NCBI RefSeq assembly: GCF_029892095.1
Contig: NZ_JARZAE010000004.1
Coordinates: 5,518,001 to 5,582,000, forward strand
DNA from: Kitasatospora sp. MAP12-44
Lineage (GTDB): Bacteria; Actinomycetota; Actinomycetes; Streptomycetales; Streptomycetaceae
Reading direction: 5' to 3'
DNA length: 64,000 nucleotides
Shown piece by piece: positions 26,562 to 33,651 of this stretch. Position 1 is the stretch's first letter; every line of letters begins with the position of its first letter. A program made the translations under genes and the position numbers. The notes under the pieces were generated by a model that saw only the letters and a list, made by a program, of their open reading frames with translations, was not told the origin of the DNA and searched no databases.

Positions 26562-27373
26562 AGTTCCTCCGCCAATCCGCTGATGAACAGCGCCGATTCC
26601 TCACTGCTGAGGGCCTGCATGCGGATCATGCCATGGCGCTGAGTGAGGGAGCCAACCGTCTTGGTGTCACTGTGCAGTGCGCTGGTGTCCTGCCCTTCGC
26701 TGTACGCAAGTTGCTCATGTTCGGAGGTTTCCAGCAAGATAATCGGCCCTTCGAGACAGCTGAGGGCGCCGTGTCCTGCGCGGAGCACCTGGACGGAGAC
26801 ATTGCGCAACTCACCTACCTGGAGCAGATGCTGGAGCTGTCGCTTCATGGCTGCCGGGCCACCGGCCCCCGTGCGCAGCGCGGCTTCGTAGATCACGAAG
26901 CCGAACAGGGCGGGCGGCTTGCGGTGGAGCTTCTCCTGCCGTTGGAGTCGGGCTGCCACCCGCTCGTCGACGGTCTCGTCGTCCAGGGGCGGGCAGTAGC
27001 CGCTGATCAACGTCCGTGCATACTCCTCGGTTTGCAGGAGTCCAGGGATGAGCAAGCCCTCGAACCACTGCATCGCGATCGCGTCGTCCTCCGCTGCCAT
27101 GAACTCCTGCGTGCGGGCCGGGAACTTCTCCGGCCGCAGGAAGTCGCCCGCTGCCATCAGGAGCCCGCGAGCGTCGCAGAGCCCGTCCGCGACCTCCAGC
27201 ACGCGGAGGGACGGCTTCCGTCGGCCCTGCTCCATCGACTTGATGGTCTCGTACTCGTAGTTGGCGGCTTTGCTCAACTCCTCGCGGGTCACACCCGCCA
27301 ACGTGCGCCACCGCTTGAGTTGGTCACCGCAGTACCGCCAGTTCAGCGGTGATGAGGAAGCCTCGTTCGGCAC
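26558..27373 (-). CDS. WhiJ-like helix-turn-helix regulator with DUF5753-type C-terminal domain
   Basis: The 271-residue protein has an N-terminal XRE helix-turn-helix (residues ~15-70: QLKRWRTLAGVTREELSKAA, NYEYETIKSMEQGRRKPS). The C-terminal domain is typical of streptomycete WhiJ-like regulators (WFEGLLIPGLLQTEEYARTL; VAARLQRQEKLHRKPPALFG). It starts at GTG 27373. DUF397 follows on the same strand and an ATP-binding protein gene diverges, recreating the whiJ-like three-gene set seen many times in Streptomyces genomes. The DNA target is unknown. Confidence 0.9.
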   Translation of the reverse strand: MPNEASSSPLNWRYCGDQLKRWRTLAGVTREELSKAANYEYETIKSMEQGRRKPSLRVLEVADGLCDARGLLMAAGDFLRPEKFPARTQEFMAAEDDAIAMQWFEGLLIPGLLQTEEYARTLISGYCPPLDDETVDERVAARLQRQEKLHRKPPALFGFVIYEAALRTGAGGPAAMKRQLQHLLQVGELRNVSVQVLRAGHGALSCLEGPIILLETSEHEQLAYSEGQDTSALHSDTKTVGSLTQRHGMIRMQALSSEESALFISGLAEEL

Positions 27374-27544
27374 AGCATCCGCCCTTCCGACGACGTCCGA
27401 GGTACATCCCTCAAGGTACGCAAGACGTCACTCCCGAGGCTAAGCCCGGACCGGCACGGTAGGAGAGTCGAATGGTGGAATCTCGCCCTCCGGGGTGACA
27501 TCTGACGGCGCGTCCAGTACTTCCTTGCACCCCCAAGGACATCG

Positions 27545-28003
27545 ATGACAGTCCGCCCCGCCCCCGCTCCCACCCCCAGAGCGCCACTCGACGTCGAGTG
27601 GCGACTCCCGCGCCACAGCCGCAGCGTCGGCCGCTCCCGTAACCGACTACGCAAGCTCAGCCAGTCGTGGGAGCTGCCCGAGGACGCTGTCGAGACGGCC
27701 GTCCTGCTGCTCAGCGAGCTGATGACGAACGCCAGTTGCCACGCCCGCGTCCCGTCCGACCGGCTGATCGGCACCCGCTGCGTCCTGCGCGCCGATGCCC
27801 TGCGCGTCGAGGTCTCGGACGCGTGCAGCGTCCTGCCGACCCCGCGTCAGGCCGCGCTCGACGACGAGTCGGGGCGCGGGCTCGCGCTGGTCGAGGCCCT
27901 CGCGGACACGTGGGGTGCGCACCACCGGGAGTGCGGGATTGGCAAAACCGTGTGGTTCGAGGTCCGACTCCCGGAGGGTGCGGCGCATGCTGCCGATCGT
28001 TGA
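27545..28003 (+). CDS. ATP-binding protein of whiJ-like set (HATPase_c)
   Basis: A 152-residue GHKL-type ATPase with VLLLSELMTNASCHARV (N-box), LRVEVSDACSVLP (G1) and GRGLALVEALADTWGAHH (G2). Related proteins near WhiJ-like genes are assumed to be anti-sigma-type kinases. AAGGA lies 6 nt before the ATG. The gene diverges from the helix-turn-helix gene and its 3' end overlaps the next small gene by 17 bp. Confidence 0.85.
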   Translation: MTVRPAPAPTPRAPLDVEWRLPRHSRSVGRSRNRLRKLSQSWELPEDAVETAVLLLSELMTNASCHARVPSDRLIGTRCVLRADALRVEVSDACSVLPTPRQAALDDESGRGLALVEALADTWGAHHRECGIGKTVWFEVRLPEGAAHAADR

Positions 28004-28301
28004 AGGCCCCGAGGAGCGCCGGATCCGCGAGTTCCATGCGCAGGCCGTGCGGGCCATCCGAGCTCTCGTCCGGTCGCTGGACCTGGCCGGCCTGCCCCAA
28101 CTTCCAGGGCTGGAGGCCGAGATGGCCAGAGGCATGGCGCACGGCGGACACGTCCAGCTGGGCGGCTGCAACGCCGTGGTGGCGCAGGCGCTGGCCGACT
28201 TCGTCGCCGACCACGCGCACTGCACCGGACGCATCATCCCGGGCGAGGTCCTGCCCACTGGGCTGGCCGAACTGCCCATTGTGCGGGGCGAATTAAGCTA
28301 G
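27987..28301 (+). CDS. Hypothetical 104-residue protein of whiJ-like set
   Basis: From ATG 27987, with GGAGG about 10 nt upstream, the protein reads MLPIVEGPEERRIREF and is largely helical, with no membrane segment or known motif. It overlaps the ATPase gene by 17 bp, so the two are cotranscribed. It may be an accessory subunit of this regulatory set, but that is inferred from position only. Confidence 0.65.
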   Translation: MLPIVEGPEERRIREFHAQAVRAIRALVRSLDLAGLPQLPGLEAEMARGMAHGGHVQLGGCNAVVAQALADFVADHAHCTGRIIPGEVLPTGLAELPIVRGELS

Positions 28302-28313
28302 GTCACACGGCCG

Positions 28314-28335
28314 CCTTCGAGATCGCGTTCGAAGG
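28314..28335. terminator. Possible hairpin between convergent genes
   Basis: CCTTCGA and TCGAAGG form a 7-bp stem with an 8-nt loop, 12 nt after the stop at 28301 and before the convergent GntR gene end. It is weak and could be chance. The rest of 28302-28438 shows nothing recognisable. Confidence 0.35.
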
Positions 28336-28438
28336 TCGCATGCCCACCGACGCACGCGAAGCAGGCCACACGAACGCTGTGGTGGCTCGTTTCGCCTTGC
28401 GTGCGCTGACATTGAGAGCTGTGCCGGGTTCGCGGCGC

Positions 28439-29200
28439 CTACGTCGCCGGGTGGGCGGAGGGGTCGCGGGTGATGGTGTAGCCGAACTCGAAGGCGTCGC
28501 CGGACATGCGGGTGTCGTTGACCTCCAGCACGGTCCCGGCCGGGCTGGTGGTGGTGCGTACGACGCGCAGCAGCGGTACGCCCTTGGGCAGGGCCAGGCG
28601 CTCGGCCTCCCTGGGGGAGGGCATCCGTGCGCCGAGGCCCTCGTGCCAGGCCAGGGGACCGTGGCCCATCTGCTCCAGCAGGTCGTAGATGCCGCCGGGG
28701 CCGGTGTCCGACTCGGCGAGACGGGTGCCGCGCGACAAGTCGGCGGGCAGGTAGCTGGTGGCCAGCTGCTTGGCCTCGCGGGTGTCGGGGTCACCCATGA
28801 GCCGGTCGCGGATCAGGACGTCCTCGCCGGGCCGCACGCCCAGGATGGGGGCGATGTCGCGCGGGGCCGGCCCCCAGCCGACGGTGGGCTGCTCCAGTGC
28901 GACCCAGGGCTGGGCGGCGGGGTCGAAGTAGTAGCCGCGCTCGTCGCGGTAGACCGTCCTCGTGCGCTGCAGGCGCAGGCGGGCGGGCACCGGTCGGACG
29001 ACGGTCCCGCGGCGGCGCACCGGCTCGACCAGGCCCTCGTTCTCCAGCTCGGAGATGGCCTCGCGGGCGGTCTGCTTGGCGATGCCGTACTGCTGGGCGA
29101 TCTCCTCCAGCTTCGGCAGCGCGGAGCCTTCGGGGTAGTCGCCTCGTTCGATGGCCGCGCGCAGGTCCGTGGCGACCTGCCGGTAGGCAGGGGCGTTCAT
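28439..29200 (-). CDS. GntR-family regulator with UTRA domain (HutC type)
   Basis: The 253-residue protein has a GntR winged helix at residues ~5-70 (YRQVATDLRAAIERGDYPEG, LPKLEEIAQQYGIAKQTARE, ELENEGLVEPVRRRGTVV) and a UTRA ligand-binding domain (~85-245). AGGAGG precedes the ATG. It diverges from the hexapeptide/acyl-CoA-dehydrogenase fusion gene, and two matching 16-bp palindromes lie between them, so it probably controls both genes. The effector is unknown. Confidence 0.9.
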   Translation of the reverse strand: MNAPAYRQVATDLRAAIERGDYPEGSALPKLEEIAQQYGIAKQTAREAISELENEGLVEPVRRRGTVVRPVPARLRLQRTRTVYRDERGYYFDPAAQPWVALEQPTVGWGPAPRDIAPILGVRPGEDVLIRDRLMGDPDTREAKQLATSYLPADLSRGTRLAESDTGPGGIYDLLEQMGHGPLAWHEGLGARMPSPREAERLALPKGVPLLRVVRTTTSPAGTVLEVNDTRMSGDAFEFGYTITRDPSAHPAT

Positions 29201-29238
29201 GGTTCCTCCTCAACTCGTAGGCAGCACAACGAAATTAC

Positions 29239-29254
29239 ATAGTCCTAGCTCTAT
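29239..29254. promoter_or_regulatory. Operator-like palindrome 1
   Basis: ATAGTCCTAGCTCTAT fits the dyad ATAGnnCTAGnnCTAT. It lies 39 bp upstream of the GntR gene start and immediately before a TTGACG hexamer (29255-29260) that could be the -35 of the plus-strand promoter. Confidence 0.6.
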
Positions 29255-29280
29255 TGACGGTTCGCCAGGTCAGGCCGTGC

Positions 29281-29296
29281 ATAGTCCTAGTCCTAT
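29281..29296. promoter_or_regulatory. Operator-like palindrome 2
   Basis: ATAGTCCTAGTCCTAT matches palindrome 1 in 14 of 16 positions and has the same ATAGnnCTAGnnCTAT symmetry. The two sites are 42 bp apart start to start (about four helical turns), and this one overlaps the expected -10 region of the plus-strand gene. Binding by the adjacent GntR protein is inferred. Confidence 0.6.
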
Positions 29297-29431
29297 CGCG
29301 AATGGCGCGAGGACACACCTTCCTTGTTCCCTGCCTGGCAACCCCTGGCCTCCCCGCGCTGCCCGCGCACGCCCGGGCGGACAGCGGCGCCGAGACCTCC
29401 GGGCACGCCCGGCCGTCGGACGGAGACACTG

Positions 29432-31117
29432 ATGGAACGTCACAGCAAGGCGAGGATGATCGAGACCGGGATGAGTGAGCTCGTCTCGGTGGGGCTCCTG
29501 GAGATCGGCCAGGGCTGTCGCATCAGCCCCTCCGCCACCTTTGAGCCCCAGGACGAGCAGGGCACGATCCGGCCCATCCGCCTCGGCGACCACGTGGTGA
29601 TCGGTGCCGGAGCGGTCATCTGCGGCGGCGTCGAGATCGCCGCCGGCTCCCGCATTGAGGAGCACACCATCCTCGGCAAGCCCGAGCTCGGCTACGCGGT
29701 CGGCCGCACCTACCCCGGTGCCGGATCGCCCACCTGCCTGGGCGAAGGCGTCACCCTGCGGGCAGGCGCCACCGTCTACGCCGGCGTCGTCATCGGCGCG
29801 AACACCGTCATCGGCCACCACAGCCTCGTGCGCTCCTTCACCCGGCTCGGCACGGACAGCGTCCTCGGCCACTTCCTCGTGATCGAGCGCGAGTGCCACT
29901 TCGGCGACCGGGTGCGCTGCTCGCCGCTGTCCCACATCACCAGCGCCACCCACCTGGGCGACGACGTGTTCCTCGGCGCCGGCGTCCGCACCGTCAACGA
30001 CAAGCACCTGATCTGGCGCGACCCCGATCGCGACCCCGACCTCATTCCGCCCCGCTTCGAGACCGGCGCCAAGGTCGGATCCGGCTCCACCATCCTGTCC
30101 GGTGTGGTGATCGGTGAGCGGGCCCTGGTCGGTGCCGGCTCCGTCGTCACCCGCGACATCCCGGCCGGCGCCACCGCCTACGGCAGCCCCGCCCGCGTCC
30201 GCGCCGGCCACGGCCGCATGATCCTGCGCCACGGCACCGACCTGGTCCGCCGCCGCTGGGCCTCGCGCCTGGCCGCCGGCGACCTGGTGGGCATCGCCGC
30301 TACCGAACGCCATGGCGGCAGCCGTCTGCAGGAGATCACCACCAGCGCCACCCCCAAGCCCGGCGGCGGCTGGTGGCTCAACGGAGAGAAGTGCTGGGTC
30401 TCCCGCCTGACCGAGGCCAGCGCCTTCGTCTTCTTCTTCAAGGACCCCCACGGGCGGATCACCGCCGCCGCGATCGACGCCGACGCCCCCGGCCTCCAGC
30501 ACCGATCCGTCGCCCCGGCCGGCCTCGCCGGCTGGACGTGGGGGAGCCTGTCCCTGACCGGGGTGGAGATCGGCGAGGCCGACCTGCTCGGTCCCCTAGG
30601 CGGCGGACTCCAGGTGTTCCGCGAGCACTTCGCCGCCTTCCGGCCGCTGGTCGCCGCCACCGCGCTCGGCACCGCCGCCGGCATCCACGCCCAGGTGACC
30701 AGCGCGCTCACCGCCCGCGTGGCCTCCGGCATCGTGCCCCGCCTGCGCGACACCGCCCTCGTCACCCTCGGCCGCACCCAGGCCGAGCTGAACGCCGCGC
30801 TCCTGGCCGCCCTCGCCGGCGCCCGACTGGCCGCCACCGGCCACCCGCAGGCCGACACCTGGTCCCGCTCGGTCAAGGCCACCGCCGTCGACACCGCCAA
30901 CTGCGCGGTCGCCGAACTGTCCCTGCTCGTCGGCGCCGCTGGCTTCCAAGCCCACTCCACCCTGGCCAAAGCCCGCGCCGACCTCGGTGGCCTGCTCTAC
31001 GCCGACGGCATCCACGACTCCCTGCTGCGCTCGGTCGGCCGCACCCTCACCACCACGGTCAGCATTCCGATCCCGCGCACCGCCGAGCACGAACCCGCAC
31101 GGGCACACGTGGCCTGA
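29432..31117 (+). CDS. Fusion of hexapeptide-repeat acyltransferase and acyl-CoA dehydrogenase-like domain
   Basis: This 561-residue ORF joins two unrelated parts in one uninterrupted frame. Residues ~20-265 are a left-handed beta-helix (LGDHVVIGAGAVICGGVEIA, GVVIGANTVIGHHSLV, GSGSTILSGVVIGERALVGA, AGATAYGSPAR), as in sugar or acyl-carrier O/N-acetyltransferases. From ~270 the sequence is an acyl-CoA dehydrogenase-like middle and C-terminal domain (LVGIAATERHGGSRLQEI, WWLNGEKCWVSRLTEASAFV, a C-terminal helical bundle), but the usual ~100-residue N-terminal helical domain is absent. The ATG has GGAG 8 nt upstream. It is divergent from a GntR gene. It may be a natural bifunctional enzyme or the product of a deletion joining neighbouring genes. 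Confidence 0.85.
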   Translation: MERHSKARMIETGMSELVSVGLLEIGQGCRISPSATFEPQDEQGTIRPIRLGDHVVIGAGAVICGGVEIAAGSRIEEHTILGKPELGYAVGRTYPGAGSPTCLGEGVTLRAGATVYAGVVIGANTVIGHHSLVRSFTRLGTDSVLGHFLVIERECHFGDRVRCSPLSHITSATHLGDDVFLGAGVRTVNDKHLIWRDPDRDPDLIPPRFETGAKVGSGSTILSGVVIGERALVGAGSVVTRDIPAGATAYGSPARVRAGHGRMILRHGTDLVRRRWASRLAAGDLVGIAATERHGGSRLQEITTSATPKPGGGWWLNGEKCWVSRLTEASAFVFFFKDPHGRITAAAIDADAPGLQHRSVAPAGLAGWTWGSLSLTGVEIGEADLLGPLGGGLQVFREHFAAFRPLVAATALGTAAGIHAQVTSALTARVASGIVPRLRDTALVTLGRTQAELNAALLAALAGARLAATGHPQADTWSRSVKATAVDTANCAVAELSLLVGAAGFQAHSTLAKARADLGGLLYADGIHDSLLRSVGRTLTTTVSIPIPRTAEHEPARAHVA

Positions 31118-31132
31118 CCCGACGAACCACGA

Positions 31133-31160
31133 GGCCCGGTCTCCCGTCGGAGACCGGGCC
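31133..31160. terminator. Terminator between convergent genes
   Basis: GGCCCGGTCTCC and GGAGACCGGGCC form a perfect 12-bp stem with a CGTC loop, 15 nt after the fusion gene's stop and 23 nt from the NUDIX gene's stop. It should serve both. Confidence 0.85.
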
Positions 31161-31183
31161 GCCAGTCGCGCGTGGGGAGCGGC

Positions 31184-31699
31184 TCAGTCCAGCGTGGGTA
31201 CGCCGTTCTCCAGGTAGACCGTCGTGCCCAGCTCCCGCGCCCGTGCGCACGCTTCCACCCGCCGCGCCAGCAGCGGAATCAGCCGCTCACCGACCTGGTC
31301 CACCGGCACGAACTCCAGCGCCCGCAATTCCTCGGCCTGGAGCCGGATCTGAGTCACGTCCTCAGGGGTGAGCACACCGCCGTCGAAGATGGCGATGATG
31401 CCCTCGCTGCGGCCCGGCCGCGGACCCACCCAGTCCATCCCCAGCAGTCGGCCCACTGGGCGCGACAGTCCGAGTTCCTCCTTGACCTCCCGCACCGCGC
31501 CGGCCTTCGGCGACTCGTCCCACTCCACCCCGCCGCCCGGGATCTCCCAGGGCTCCTTGTAGATCGGATCAACCAGCAGCACCCGGCCCTCGGCATCGAA
31601 GAACAGCACTCCGGCAGCCGACCGCTTGCGCGGCAACCCCCGGTCGTACTCCGACAGCTGCGCCAGCGGGCCGGCATCGCTCGCAGTAGTAGCACTCAT
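31184..31699 (-). CDS. NUDIX hydrolase
   Basis: The 171-residue protein contains a complete Nudix box at residues ~53-75 (GGGVEWDESPKAGAVREV followed by KEELGL), which binds Mg2+ and cleaves nucleoside-diphosphate-linked substrates. The domain begins with RSAAGVLFFDAEGRVLLVDP. The exact substrate cannot be told. It starts at ATG 31699 and converges with the fusion gene across a shared terminator. Confidence 0.92.
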   Translation of the reverse strand: MSATTASDAGPLAQLSEYDRGLPRKRSAAGVLFFDAEGRVLLVDPIYKEPWEIPGGGVEWDESPKAGAVREVKEELGLSRPVGRLLGMDWVGPRPGRSEGIIAIFDGGVLTPEDVTQIRLQAEELRALEFVPVDQVGERLIPLLARRVEACARARELGTTVYLENGVPTLD

Positions 31700-31827
31700 A
31701 CCGCCCGAGCGTAGGGCGCCCCCGGCGGCCTACGAGGCGAATCGCGCCGCTGTAGCCAGCCCGGGACAAAGCTCTGATAAGAGGTCAGAATCACTGCCGC
31801 CCGGGTAGATCTGGTCTGTCCGGAGAG

Positions 31828-31989
31828 TCAGGCGGACGGCGGGACCGGGGGGCCCACGCCGACCCACTGTTCGGCGCCCCAGGCGTGGTACCGCTCTGCC
31901 TCGGTGAACCCCAGCTTTGCTGCGAGGCGCATCGAGCTGAGGTTGGCGGTCTGGGTGGCGAGCACCACCGGCTCGCCGGGGAGCGCGCC
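31828..31989 (-). pseudogene. Truncated GNAT acetyltransferase (duplicated 3' end)
   Basis: This is only the last ~53 codons of a GNAT gene (GALPGEPVVLATQTANLSSM, RLAAKLGFTEAERYHAWGAE, stop at 31828). It matches the C-terminus of the intact GNAT encoded at 33074-33613 with few changes. Nothing upstream of 31989 continues the gene. It is a remnant left by duplication or by insertion of the DNA between the two copies. Confidence 0.85.
31922..31989. repeat. 68-bp perfect direct repeat, left copy
   Basis: Identical to 33168-33235 and embedded in ~135 bp of about 90% similarity (roughly 31855-31989 versus 33101-33235). The identity stops abruptly at the same point in both copies (after GAGCGCGCC), marking a junction. 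Confidence 0.9.
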
Positions 31990-32406
31990 AGTCGCCGACA
32001 ATCCCGACGAGGCCCTCGTCCTGAACGTCGTCCTGCCCGACTTCTCGAACCTGTTCGCCAGCCAGGTCGAGATCCCGGACGCCCAGCCGGGCGCTGAGCC
32101 TGTACCGATCACGGTCGAGCCGCCCGCTCCGCTGGAGGTGTCCTCGCCCGAGGCGGCGGCCAGGAGCACCGAGCGGATTAAGGCCGCTCTGCAGGGCATC
32201 GACGAGTGGGAGTCTGGGTCGGCTGGGGTGACGAGGACGGCACGGACACGGTGGACGAGGCCGTCGAGGGGGCCGGGCAGGACGACAGGCCCACCCTGGA
32301 TGGCGGCGGCGTGTCGGGGCCGGTGAACGTCATGACCGCGATCGACGCCACTGCTGGTGGCCGGAGGCGTCGCATTCGGGTTCGACCAGCCGTCCGCGCC
32401 GATTGA
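31990..32406 (+). pseudogene. Possible decayed gene fragment
   Basis: Coding-like plus-strand sequence begins exactly at the repeat junction (DNPDEALVLNVVLPDF, ASQVEIPDAQPG, ERIKAALQGIDEW). It then seems to shift frame near 32210 (GVWVGWGDEDGTDTVDEA) and ends around 32406. There is no start codon of its own. I do not recognise the parent gene. It could also be non-coding sequence with biased composition. Confidence 0.35.
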
Positions 32407-32438
32407 TGTGTGGAGCGTTCGCCTCCGGCCCCGCCTCA

Positions 32439-32452
32439 GATAATCTGATTCC
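32439..32452 (+). promoter_or_regulatory. -10-like box for a leaderless antitoxin mRNA
   Basis: GATAAT (32439-32444) ends 8 nt before the GTG at 32453, so transcription would start at the start codon. No Shine-Dalgarno sequence precedes it. No clear -35 was found. Confidence 0.4.
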
Positions 32453-32704
32453 GTGAGACTCATGACTGCAACAGAGGCTTCGCGAAGCTTCGCCGCAGTG
32501 CTGGACTCCGCCGAGCACGGGGAAACCATTGTGGTGACGCGCGGCGGCCGGCGGATCGCTGTGATCGGTCCGGCGCCCTCGGGTAACGGAGCCGCCATCA
32601 ACGATGTCCTTGAACGCTTCGGGCCGGATGAGGACTTCGCCGACGATGTGCGGTCGGCGCGCCGGTTGCTCGAGGACAAGGTGCCGCAGTGGCCCGTCGA
32701 CTGA
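32453..32704 (+). CDS. Phd/YefM-family antitoxin
   Basis: The 83-residue protein begins MTATEASRSFAAVLDSAEHG, then ETIVVTRGGRRIAVIGP, the N-terminal DNA-binding fold of Phd/YefM antitoxins, followed by a toxin-neutralising tail. Starts at GTG 32453 and ATG 32462 are both possible. Its stop overlaps the start of the PIN-domain toxin gene by 16 bp, the usual antitoxin-first arrangement. The module lies between the direct repeats. Confidence 0.88.
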   Translation: MRLMTATEASRSFAAVLDSAEHGETIVVTRGGRRIAVIGPAPSGNGAAINDVLERFGPDEDFADDVRSARRLLEDKVPQWPVD

Positions 32705-33186
32705 TCCTCGACATCGGTGTCCTGATCTCGGCCGAGCGCAGCGGCAAGCCGTTGCCGCTGGCCCTCGACGACGATGTCACCATGGCTGCGATTACTGCTG
32801 CCGAGCTCCATCTGGGAGTTGAGCTCGCCGATGGTGCCCGACGGTTGCGGAGGCAGGCATTCGTCGACGCCATCCTGGCCGTTGTACCCACCGAGGACTA
32901 CACCGCCGACACCGCTCGCATCCACGCTCGGCTGCTCGCCCATGTCCGTCGCGAGGGGAAGCCCAGAGGCGCGCACGACCTGATCATCGCTGCCACCGCC
33001 CTCGCGACGGCGCGGACGGTGGTGACGACGGACAGCTCAGCGGGGTTCGCGGACCTGCCAGGCGTGCAGGCGATCACGCTGCCGGCGGGATCGGGGAGCG
33101 CACGCCGAGCCACTGTTCGGCGCCCCAGGCCTGGTATCGCTCTGCCTCGGCGAAGCCCAGCTTTGCCGCGAGGCGCATCGAGCTGA
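32689..33186 (+). CDS. PIN-domain toxin (VapC-like) with abnormal C-terminal tail
   Basis: PIN-domain RNase toxin. The acidic metal-binding residues are visible: LILDIGVLISAER (Asp8), ITAAELHLGVE (Glu), GAHDLIIAATAL (Asp) and VTTDSSAGFADLPGV (Asp). A normal VapC would end near QAITLP (residue ~132). Here the frame continues for ~33 more residues (Arg/Pro/Ser-rich) that are simply the antisense of the GNAT gene's 3' end, overlapping it by 113 bp. The native stop was probably lost at a recombination junction. Activity is likely but unproven. Confidence 0.85.
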   Translation: MARRLILDIGVLISAERSGKPLPLALDDDVTMAAITAAELHLGVELADGARRLRRQAFVDAILAVVPTEDYTADTARIHARLLAHVRREGKPRGAHDLIIAATALATARTVVTTDSSAGFADLPGVQAITLPAGSGSARRATVRRPRPGIALPRRSPALPRGASS

Positions 33187-33613
33187 GGTTGGCGGTCTGG
33201 GTGGCGAGCACCACCGGCTCGCCGGGGAGCGCGCCGGCGAGCCAGTCGAGTGCCGCCGCGCACGCCTCGGCGGCGTACCCGAATCCCCACGCCTGCGGCA
33301 GGAACAGGTAGCCGAGATCGGCCTTCCCCGCAGCAGCCGGGCGATGTTGCTCCGATGCTCTCCTGAGCAGGATCTGGCCGATCATCACCCCGTCGAGATC
33401 AACCACGAAACTCCCCGGCCACCGCTCGGGCACCTCGGGCAGCTCGCGCTCGAGCTCGTCACGCTGCTGCGGGCCGCCGAGGTAGGTGTGCACCTCTGAC
33501 GAGGCGAGCAGCTCGATGAACGCCGCACGGTCGCGGGCCTCCGGCTCGCGGAGCACGAGCCGCTCGGTCCGTATCGGGGCAGGTGGCCAGGCGACAGGTC
33601 CAAGATCAGTCAT
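33074..33613 (-). CDS. GNAT-family N-acetyltransferase (RimJ/RimL type)
   Basis: The 179-residue protein shows IRTERLVLREPEARDRAAF at the N-terminus, ADLGYLFLPQAWGFGYAAEA around the acetyl-CoA-binding motif and NLSSMRLAAKLGFAEAERYQ at the C-terminus. These features are typical of acetyltransferases acting on protein N-termini or small molecules. ATG 33613 is preferred over the TTG at 33622. Its 3' third is duplicated at 31828-31989, and the toxin gene overlaps its 3' end on the opposite strand. Confidence 0.9.
   Translation of the reverse strand: MTDLGPVAWPPAPIRTERLVLREPEARDRAAFIELLASSEVHTYLGGPQQRDELERELPEVPERWPGSFVVDLDGVMIGQILLRRASEQHRPAAAGKADLGYLFLPQAWGFGYAAEACAAALDWLAGALPGEPVVLATQTANLSSMRLAAKLGFAEAERYQAWGAEQWLGVRSPIPPAA
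33168..33235. repeat. 68-bp perfect direct repeat, right copy
   Basis: This is the partner of 31922-31989, inside the intact GNAT gene. After position 33235 the GNAT gene continues, whereas the left copy is followed by unrelated sequence. Confidence 0.9.
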
Positions 33614-33651
33614 GTCGGGCAACCTATCGCACGCCCGCCGGGCAGCCGGGT

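Noticed and set aside
29254..29478. Plus-strand ORF overlapping the start of the fusion gene and the second operator
   Set aside because: It overlaps the operator/promoter region, lacks a ribosome-binding sequence and runs out of frame into the fusion gene.
31828..32976. Minus-strand 382-residue open frame that ends in the GNAT remnant
   Set aside because: Only the last ~53 codons match GNAT; the rest is antisense of the toxin-antitoxin genes and the fragment region, with no coherent fold.
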